DNA of 5,177 bases from contig CALFDI010000078.1 in assembly GCA_937952875.1 (NCBI GenBank), positions 1 to 5,177 of the forward strand, read 5' to 3'. Both the position numbers and the translations under genes were made by a program. Source of the stretch: an uncultured Verrucomicrobiales bacterium. Lineage in GTDB: Bacteria > Verrucomicrobiota > Verrucomicrobiia > Verrucomicrobiales > Akkermansiaceae. Each line of letters starts with the position of its first letter. The first letter of the stretch is position 1. The notes below the pieces were generated by a model. The model was not told the DNA's origin, made no database searches, and saw only the letters and a list, made by a program, of their open reading frames with translations. Of this stretch, positions 1 to 4,195 are shown in pieces.

Positions 1-72
1 ATGAAACTCATAAGTTTTTTGAAATATGAAAATCGCCGATGAGGAAATGATGCCATATCAAAAAATAGACTT

Positions 73-89
73 TTGCCATGATGAGGCAT
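73..89 (+). promoter_or_regulatory. Putative regulatory motif (TTGCCA ... ATGAGGCAT)
   Basis: The sequence reads TTGCCATG followed by ATGAGGCAT, and the motif ends 40 bases before the GTG start. A very similar block, TTGGC then ATGAGGCAT, lies 42 bases before the start of the minus-strand gene at 2355, in the same orientation relative to the gene. The shared position and orientation suggest a promoter element or a regulator-binding site. No matching -10 hexamer at the usual distance is clear. The function is inferred only from this recurrence. Confidence 0.3.
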
Positions 90-96
90 ACCTAAA

Positions 97-126
97 AGTC
101 CGTTTAGCTCTCTACGGCTATTTTTT
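97..126 (+). terminator. Terminator- or attenuator-like hairpin before the GTG start
   Basis: The arms are AG-CCGT (97-103, with a bulged T at 99) and ACGGCT (114-119), with a 10-base loop, followed by A and six T residues (121-126). This resembles a small intrinsic terminator. It ends only 3 bases before the GTG at 130. A competing stem TAGC/GCTA (105-108 with 117-120) could exclude it. It may terminate a gene upstream of the window, attenuate the ParA transcript, or be chance. The stem is short and bulged, so confidence is low. Confidence 0.3.
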
Positions 127-129
127 ACC

Positions 130-912
130 GTGATTACCCTAGCCATCTCAAGCCAGAAAGGAGGTGTCGGCAAGACAACGACTTCTATCAATCTTGCCTA
201 CGCATTCGCACGCTCTGGGATCAAGACACTTCTCGTAGATGCAGATCCTCAAGGGTCAGTCGGATTATCTCTGACGCGACAAACTCGATCTCTCAAGGGA
301 TTCTATGATCTGATGGAGGATCCTAAATTATCGGTGGAGTCTCTCGTGGTGCCAACGAGGTCGAAACTGTTTAGTTTGATGACGGCGGGACAGGCCTGCG
401 ACTATGAATTAAGCGGTGATTCATCCAGCACAAGTAAAGAGCGCGTGGATGCATTTTTTCATGAGTTAGAGGGCCTCGGATATGAGCTAGTCATCATGGA
501 TACTGCCGCTGGTCTTTTTAATACGACCGCAGATGTCGTCAGCGCATGCACAGGAGTGATCATCCCTCAACAGGCAGAACCACTGGGTATCCGCTCTGTG
601 CCGAAGATGCTGCAGGTGCTTAATAAAATGCGAAGCAGTCACTCTGAACTGAGAATCCTAGGGGTCTTGCTCACTATGGAGCTTAAGCAGTTAGCTGAAA
701 GTCGAGAAGCTGGTCAGGCCCTCCGTGCGATCTTACCTGAAGAGCTTGTCTTTAAGACGACCATTCCGCGAGATGACCTTTTCCTACGTGCGAGTGCGCG
801 CGGAATCCCAGCTGGAGTGATGGAAGATGGTGGCGGCGCTCTTGCCGTCTATGATCAGTTGCGCGTAGAAATAGAAGCTCGTATTGATTCTCCAGTATTT
901 CATAGAACTTAG
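130..912 (+). CDS. ParA/Soj-family ATPase (orphan, no ParB nearby)
   Basis: A cytoplasmic P-loop ATPase of 260 residues, a normal length for chromosomal-type ParA without an N-terminal DNA-binding domain. The deviant Walker A motif KGGVGKTT is at residues 10-17, including the family's signature lysine K10. Walker A' DADPQG is at 37-42, and Walker B, a hydrophobic strand ending in D124, is near 119-125. After that aspartate the sequence is DTAAG, where most ParA proteins have a D-x-P-P pattern. The IIPQQAEPLGI stretch and the late TTIPRDDLF segment also fit the family. Known members dimerise on ATP, bind DNA nonspecifically and position chromosomes, plasmids or protein clusters. GTG at 130 is the only possible start, because an in-frame TGA lies at 82-84 with no ATG, GTG or TTG in between. 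No Shine-Dalgarno precedes it. No parB or parS-like site was seen; the next gene, 4 bases on, is Roadblock-like. The ParA family call is firm; the cargo is unknown. Confidence 0.93.
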   Translation: MITLAISSQKGGVGKTTTSINLAYAFARSGIKTLLVDADPQGSVGLSLTRQTRSLKGFYDLMEDPKLSVESLVVPTRSKLFSLMTAGQACDYELSGDSSSTSKERVDAFFHELEGLGYELVIMDTAAGLFNTTADVVSACTGVIIPQQAEPLGIRSVPKMLQVLNKMRSSHSELRILGVLLTMELKQLAESREAGQALRAILPEELVFKTTIPRDDLFLRASARGIPAGVMEDGGGALAVYDQLRVEIEARIDSPVFHRT

Positions 913-916
913 AATA

Positions 917-1591
917 ATGGCAAATGATCCAATACAATCATGGGTAGATGTAGATGAGGTAAAGCGGCTCGCGGCAGAGTTAACAGCACCTTCTACACAG
1001 TCAGTAAAGCAGGCTTCAGACAGCACTCCTACTCAGGAAGCGGCTGTCAACGCGGGAGCGTCTCTCGCTGACGCCCGCTCAAAAGCTGATAAAAGCGGTG
1101 TGATTGCAAAAAAAACGCCAGTCACTCCATTGCCGCCTCAAGTTTCATCCAGACCACCTGAGAGGCCTGTCCTCATGACTCCTGGCCAAGAGCCGCTGGT
1201 AGAAGTGCGCCCTAAGCAGGATCCTTTCCACGTTCGCCTTCAAGACTATGCCAATTGGCTGAGGTCTGAGACTGGTGGGCAGGGAGTATTCGTCTTTGAT
1301 GGCCATCATAAGATTCTCTTTGATGAATTAGATGATCCACGAATCGCTGAAGCCGTGAAGATACTTGGCGCATCTCAGCAAATAATGAGCAAAAAGAAGG
1401 ATGGTGACCCTTCTTCGCTCTGTCTGGAGATAGAAAACGGGAGGGTCCTTTCTATCGTCTCAGCTGTCACAGAGCGAGGTCTTCTTACAGCAGGAATTAT
1501 TGCAAAAAATCCTCTAAATCGCCAACTGGTCGAGAAAGCAGCTCATATGCTTGAAGTCTCAGGTAGCAAAAGAGATACCGAGAATTCCTAA
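917..1591 (+). CDS. Probable Roadblock/LC7-domain protein with disordered N-terminal half
   Basis: A soluble protein of 224 residues. Residues 5-22 look like a short amphipathic helix. Residues 23-103 are rich in Ala, Ser, Pro, Lys and Gln and look disordered, with a proline-rich part near 68-99. Residues about 104-214 form a compact domain: helix (RLQDYANWLRSE), strand (GVFVFDG), helix (IAEAVKILGASQQIM), strands (LCLEIENGRVLSIVS, LLTAGIIA) and a final helix from about 200. This order and the GVFVFDG-type strand fit the Roadblock/LC7 (MglB-like) fold, a dimerising platform often paired with small NTPases; the assignment rests on pattern only. ATG at 917 was chosen over an upstream TTG at 884 because it leaves a 4-base gap after the ParA stop, whereas the TTG would overlap ParA by 29 bases. 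Neither has a clear ribosome site, so translational coupling to ParA is likely. A partner or regulator of the ParA is the natural inference. The stop overlaps the convergent gene. Confidence 0.8.
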   Translation: MANDPIQSWVDVDEVKRLAAELTAPSTQSVKQASDSTPTQEAAVNAGASLADARSKADKSGVIAKKTPVTPLPPQVSSRPPERPVLMTPGQEPLVEVRPKQDPFHVRLQDYANWLRSETGGQGVFVFDGHHKILFDELDDPRIAEAVKILGASQQIMSKKKDGDPSSLCLEIENGRVLSIVSAVTERGLLTAGIIAKNPLNRQLVEKAAHMLEVSGSKRDTENS

Positions 1592-2355
1592 TATCGAGTC
1601 ACACGGATTTTGCTGGTTTTTTTCGGATCTGTGTCCATCTTAGAGGTCATAAGTTGACCTGTTTTAAAATCAGAAATACGATCGAGAATCGTCGGGTCCG
1701 CGGTCACAGATGTCCGTGGCACACCACCGATTTCTTTATTTAAAATAAGACGACCATCCTTCGTTTTCACAGTGATGATATAGCCGGCAAAGGCGAATCC
1801 ACCAATATTATCGAGGCCTTTATTGTCAGAGTCAAAAGTCGTGAATGTGCTCTCGATTGGATGGGTCACAGCCTGTGTGGGAGGCACTGTTGTCGAGAAT
1901 GTCTGTTGAGTGATCACCTTATACAGGCCTGTTCTTCTTTGGTCTTGGCCTAGAACAACAAGAGTTGTTTCACACTCTTCGTAGCTTTCCGTATTTGATC
2001 GATTTTTGATCTCTATAGAGCCTAAGATTTCTTGCTCCTTCATGTAAGAGCCTCTGCCTTTATCCTTCGTCCTTTTACTGACGGTGACATTGCCAAACTG
2101 ATAATCAGGCAAAGGCGCCGGCATGGTTTTCGCAAATTCTTTTATAGATTTTTGCGATGAATCAGAGAATTTTGTGAGTGGAAGAGTATACTTCTTAGGC
2201 TTTCCTACGACAGAGAACGTGACTTGATCATCTTTGAGCTTTTGGACTTCGATGGATAAGTTACGTCCTTTTGTATCTTCGACGGCTAGAGGCTCAGCGT
2301 GGAGGGCATAGCTTGTGAAAAGTGTGATGAGAGATGCGATTGTATATCTGTTCAT
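1588..2355 (-). CDS. Secreted protein of unknown function with SHD1-like N-terminal domain
   Basis: 255 residues. A signal peptide is visible: Asn-Arg, then a hydrophobic core, then Leu-His-Ala, with likely cleavage after A20. Residues about 22-76 contain a duplication-free SHD1-like pattern: a Gly-Arg-x-Leu strand, KLKDDQVTFSV, a charged turn, then YTLPLTKFSDSSQKSIKEF. This matches the small beta-barrel (a modification of SLA1 homology domain 1) that is common in exported planctomycete and verrucomicrobial proteins, although the usual aromatic anchor residues are weak here. The remaining 175 residues look beta-rich, with strands such as LGSIEIKN, TTLVVLG and GYIITVKTKDGRLILN, and match nothing I recognise. 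The protein probably acts in the periplasm or outer envelope. It starts with ATG and has no Shine-Dalgarno. It lies 95 bases downstream of the OmpA-like lipoprotein gene and may be co-transcribed with it or use its own promoter. Its 3' end overlaps the convergent Roadblock-like gene by 4 bases. Confidence 0.83.
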   Translation of the reverse strand: MNRYTIASLITLFTSYALHAEPLAVEDTKGRNLSIEVQKLKDDQVTFSVVGKPKKYTLPLTKFSDSSQKSIKEFAKTMPAPLPDYQFGNVTVSKRTKDKGRGSYMKEQEILGSIEIKNRSNTESYEECETTLVVLGQDQRRTGLYKVITQQTFSTTVPPTQAVTHPIESTFTTFDSDNKGLDNIGGFAFAGYIITVKTKDGRLILNKEIGGVPRTSVTADPTILDRISDFKTGQLMTSKMDTDPKKTSKIRVTRY

Positions 2356-2377
2356 GGTGCGTTTTTTTGTGCGATTG

Positions 2378-2411
2378 CATATATGTCAGCAGAATTCATG
2401 CCTCATGCCAA
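2378..2411 (-). promoter_or_regulatory. Putative promoter/operator of the SHD1-like gene
   Basis: On the minus strand this reads TTGGC, then a perfect tandem repeat of GGCATGA (complement of 2396-2409), then a TATATG box (2383 to 2378) about 22 bases before the ATG. The block contains ATGAGGCAT, also found before the ParA gene. One reading is a sigma-54 type -24/-12 element: AGGCATG, four bases, then CTGCT (2403 to 2388), with the GG and GC at the correct spacing. It departs from the TGGCACG-N4-TTGCW consensus at three positions. A sigma-70 reading needs a spacing of about 22 bases and is poor. The motif is clear; which factor would bind it is not. Confidence 0.3.
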
Positions 2412-2433
2412 TGAGATTTTGGCAATCTTTTTA

Positions 2434-2453
2434 TAAAGCGGCGGCTGCGCTTA
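2434..2453 (-). terminator. Possible weak terminator after the OmpA-like lipoprotein gene
   Basis: On the minus strand the stop codon runs into AAGCG, a 7-base GC-rich loop, then CGCTT and TTAT. The stem is only five base pairs and the T-run is short and interrupted, so termination would be partial at best. Partial readthrough would allow co-expression of the next gene, which starts 95 bases on. Chance structure is quite possible. Confidence 0.2.
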
Positions 2454-3113
2454 TCGATTAGTCAGAGGACTTAAGTTAATCGTCACGCGGCGATTTTTTG
2501 CACGGCCAGCAGCTGTGTTGTTGCTTGCGATTGGTTGAGCAGGACCATTTCCAGAGATTCTGAAGCGTGCTGGATTGACGCGGCGGCTCTGGAGGAATCC
2601 TGCGACACTTGCAGCACGTTTTTCTGATAATTGGTAATTATATGTAGCGCTGCCAGTGCTATCTGTATGGCCTGTGATGTCTATTAAGGTAGACTTATAT
2701 TTCGAGAGCACTTTTGAGACCGAATTAAGCGTAGGATAGAATGATCCACTCACAGTTGAGCTATTTGTCGCGAATGTAATGTCGCCAGGCATGATCAGGT
2801 CGATACGATCTCCTTGGCGGCTGATTCCTACGCCAGTGCCTTGGAGTTCTCTACGGAGTTCAGCCTCTTGCTTATCCATATAGGCCCCGAGCCCCGCACC
2901 ACCGAGTGCTCCGATACCTGCGCCGAGCAGAGCTTTCTGACGACGATCTGTGCTGCCATCGCCAGAGAGAGCCCCGACCACGCCACCTAGTAAACTACCG
3001 ATCACAGCGCCTTGAGTCGCCTTAGATGTCTGAGTCTCACCTGTGTAAGGATTGACTGTCTGGCATGAGGTAAAAGTGAGCGCTGCAAGAAGAGAAGGAA
3101 TGAGAAGTTTCAT
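2451..3113 (-). CDS. Outer-membrane lipoprotein with glycine zipper and OmpA-family peptidoglycan-binding domain
   Basis: 220 residues, similar in layout to YiaD/Pal-type lipoproteins. Residues 1-16 are a lipoprotein signal ending in FTSC, with C17 the likely lipidated cysteine; Phe at -3 is unusual. Residues 33-79 form a glycine-zipper pair (repeated G-x-x-x-G, e.g. GSLLGGVVGALSG and GAGIGALGGAGLG), typical of membrane-inserting segments. A short charged helix follows at 80-91. Residues about 97-216 are the OmpA C-terminal domain: TGHTDSTG, then LSEKRA, and finally GRAKNRRV. D151 and R166 sit 15 residues apart, the same spacing as the diaminopimelate-contacting Asp and Arg of characterised OmpA domains, and both are intact. 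Expected role: tethering the outer membrane to peptidoglycan. ATG at 3113 gives a proper signal peptide. A TATAAT box lies 9 bases upstream of the ATG, so the mRNA may be nearly leaderless. The ccsA/hemA genes diverge upstream. Confidence 0.92.
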   Translation of the reverse strand: MKLLIPSLLAALTFTSCQTVNPYTGETQTSKATQGAVIGSLLGGVVGALSGDGSTDRRQKALLGAGIGALGGAGLGAYMDKQEAELRRELQGTGVGISRQGDRIDLIMPGDITFATNSSTVSGSFYPTLNSVSKVLSKYKSTLIDITGHTDSTGSATYNYQLSEKRAASVAGFLQSRRVNPARFRISGNGPAQPIASNNTAAGRAKNRRVTINLSPLTNR

Positions 3114-3122
3114 GATAGTGGG

Positions 3123-3128
3123 ATTATA
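3123..3128 (-). promoter_or_regulatory. -10 box (TATAAT) of the lipoprotein gene
   Basis: A perfect TATAAT is read on the minus strand, separated from the ATG by nine bases. The usual -10 to +1 distance would put the transcription start near 3116, three bases before the start codon. The best -35 candidate, TTGAAT, is 21 bases upstream, which is too far for a standard sigma-70 promoter. No Shine-Dalgarno is present, which fits a leaderless transcript. Confidence 0.4.
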
Positions 3129-3194
3129 AGACGACTAAGTAGTTAATCCATTCAAAATAGTTTTTTGTTTCTAATCAGCATGTTGCCTCACAAT

Positions 3195-3224
3195 AGAAGA
3201 CACCGAAATCTTCTCATAAGGTGT
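3195..3224 (+). promoter_or_regulatory. Overlapping alternative hairpins in the heme-operon leader
   Basis: AGAAGA (3195-3200) can pair with TCTTCT (3209-3214) across an 8-base loop, while ACACC (3200-3204) can pair with GGTGT (3220-3224). The two stems share a base and interleave, so they could be alternatives. If the plus-strand transcript begins upstream of 3195 it would carry this structure about 200 bases before the start codon. This may be chance. Confidence 0.2.
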
Positions 3225-3424
3225 TTGGTTCTTAGGTTCTCTGATCCTTTCAAGATTAACCATTTCTGTGAAAATGATTGTCTCGCTGTCTGTGTAAAAA
3301 CGTTTGGTCCGTCGGCTCCCGAAGCAAAACTAATGTTCCTATCGTTCAAAAAATGCCTCAATTATCCTGATGCGTTCGAGCATCCAGACTTGCGGATTGG
3401 AGGATCCGAGGTCATTCATCTGGC

Positions 3425-4186
3425 ATGGACCGCACGATGTTGGCTCTCGCTTGCCTTTTTGTCGCGCTCGCAGGTGTTGTGGGTGCGCAGTCAGTGCGGC
3501 ATGGTCAGCGCAGCCGATGGACGCTGGTCTTTATGGGGCTCGGCTTTGCGGCGCAGTGCTGGGCGCTCGGTGAACGTGGGCAGATGCGGGGGCAGTGTCC
3601 GCTAGGCGATGCGGGTGAGATACTGCTATTTCTCAGTTGGTCGGCGACGCTCTTTTATCTGATCACAGGGGCGGCGTTCCGCTTGTCTCTGCTCGGCCTT
3701 TTTTCAACGCCTCTCATCTTTCTCGCTCAGCTCGTGGCTCTGATTCCAGGAGTTATGGAGAAAAATGTGGTGACTGTAGCTGCGACGGACTACTGGGGTG
3801 AGTTCCACATGGCAGTATCAGTCATGGCCTACGGTGCGCTGGCTCTTTCTGCGGTAGCTGCCGTGATGGCATTGATTCTCGATAAAAAGCTGAAGTCTGG
3901 ATTATCTGATCACCTCATGGCGACGCTGCCATCGATCTCGAATCTGCACACCAGTGTCGCGCGACTCGCTCTGATAGGTTGGGTCGTTCTGACGGTGGGA
4001 ATTTTCGCTGGAATGATGATGGATTCTGGCGACGGGGTGGCACATCTCGTCGTGGCATCTGCGACGTGGGCTCTTTATGGGGTGCTGATTGTGGCGTATT
4101 ATTGGAGAGGGTTACCGCCGAATACGATGGGGCTGGGATCGCTCGTATTATTCATTCTGTCGCTCGGGGTATTCGCTGTTCTCTAG
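3425..4186 (+). CDS. CcsA-family / HemX-like integral membrane protein
   Basis: 253 residues with about eight predicted membrane segments (near 5-22, 32-50, 64-82, 88-108, 127-152, 178-198, 206-227 and 236-252). The segment RGQCPLGDAGEILLFLSW (55-72) matches the PL-x-n-x-y-E-x-l-x-f-l-a-W region of cytochrome c assembly (CcsA/CcmC/HemX) proteins, and H128 and H175 fit their conserved histidines. After TVGIFAG, where CcsA carries the WGxxWxWD heme-handling motif, this protein has MMMDSGDGVAHL. The WWD motif is therefore absent, which favours a HemX-type role over a true cytochrome c synthetase. In Bacillus subtilis HemX is encoded beside hemA and lowers HemA levels. The location 9 bases before hemA supports a heme-related job and co-transcription. 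ATG at 3425 is the first start after an in-frame TGA at 3368; ATG at 3437 is an alternative. GAGG lies 13 bases upstream, a rather long spacing. Base composition is visibly richer in GC than in the genes to the left. Confidence 0.88.
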   Translation: MDRTMLALACLFVALAGVVGAQSVRHGQRSRWTLVFMGLGFAAQCWALGERGQMRGQCPLGDAGEILLFLSWSATLFYLITGAAFRLSLLGLFSTPLIFLAQLVALIPGVMEKNVVTVAATDYWGEFHMAVSVMAYGALALSAVAAVMALILDKKLKSGLSDHLMATLPSISNLHTSVARLALIGWVVLTVGIFAGMMMDSGDGVAHLVVASATWALYGVLIVAYYWRGLPPNTMGLGSLVLFILSLGVFAVL

Positions 4187-4195
4187 ATTGTAGGT

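Larger units (their letters stand above)
1..129. other. Upstream non-coding region of the ParA gene
   Basis: No convincing gene is visible. The only reading from the first base is a 13-codon run ending at a TGA at 40-42, which is too short to judge; it could be chance or the last codons of an upstream gene. The region is AT-rich. It contains GATGAGG twice (38-44 and 80-86), the ATGAGGCAT motif (81-89) and a hairpin plus T-tract just before the GTG start at 130. It presumably holds the promoter of the ParA/Roadblock unit, but no good -35/-10 pair with 16-18 base spacing was found. Confidence 0.5.
3114..3424. other. Divergent intergenic region between lipoprotein and heme genes
   Basis: About 311 bases without a credible gene. 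A reading that starts with TTG at 3165 runs into the membrane-protein gene in another frame; its composition (rich in Arg, Cys and Trp after 3425) is that of an out-of-frame shadow, so it is not called. The region holds the TATAAT box of the minus-strand gene, a hairpin set at 3195-3224, a third copy of the TGAGGCAT motif (complement at 3353-3360), a small GATGC/GCATC hairpin (3369-3384), and two purine-rich blocks (GGAGG at 3399-3403, GAGG at 3408-3411). No convincing plus-strand sigma-70 promoter was found. No tRNA is present. Confidence 0.6.

Noticed and set aside
157..165. Perfect Shine-Dalgarno-like AAGGAGGTG inside the ParA gene
   Set aside because: It encodes the P-loop residues Lys-Gly-Gly-Val in frame. 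No suitable start codon follows in the ParA frame, and starting there would destroy the ATP-binding motif.
884..916. TTG start adding 11 residues to the Roadblock-like protein
   Set aside because: It would overlap ParA by 29 bases and uses a rarer start. The ATG at 917, 4 bases after the ParA stop, is simpler.
752..1026. Two minus-strand open frames over the ParA/Roadblock junction
   Set aside because: They lie antisense to two well-supported genes, show no recognisable domain and have no ribosome site.
1615..1623. T-run at the end of the convergent gene as a terminator for the Roadblock-like gene
   Set aside because: It is the complement of lysine codons in the opposing gene, and no hairpin precedes it.
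2406..2432. Plus-strand hairpin TGCCAA/TTGGCA followed by a T-run
   Set aside because: No plus-strand gene ends here, since both flanking genes are on the minus strand. The stem is AT-weak and its left arm belongs to the repeated TCATGCC motif, so a terminator role is unlikely.
3369..3384. GATGC-GTTCGA-GCATC hairpin resembling a tRNA T-arm
   Set aside because: The loop has six rather than seven bases and no acceptor, D or anticodon arms can be fitted around it, so it is not a tRNA.
3165..3605. 146-codon plus-strand reading starting with TTG across the intergenic region
   Set aside because: It overlaps the well-supported membrane-protein gene in another frame, has no ribosome site, and its Arg/Cys/Trp-rich tail is typical of an out-of-frame shadow.
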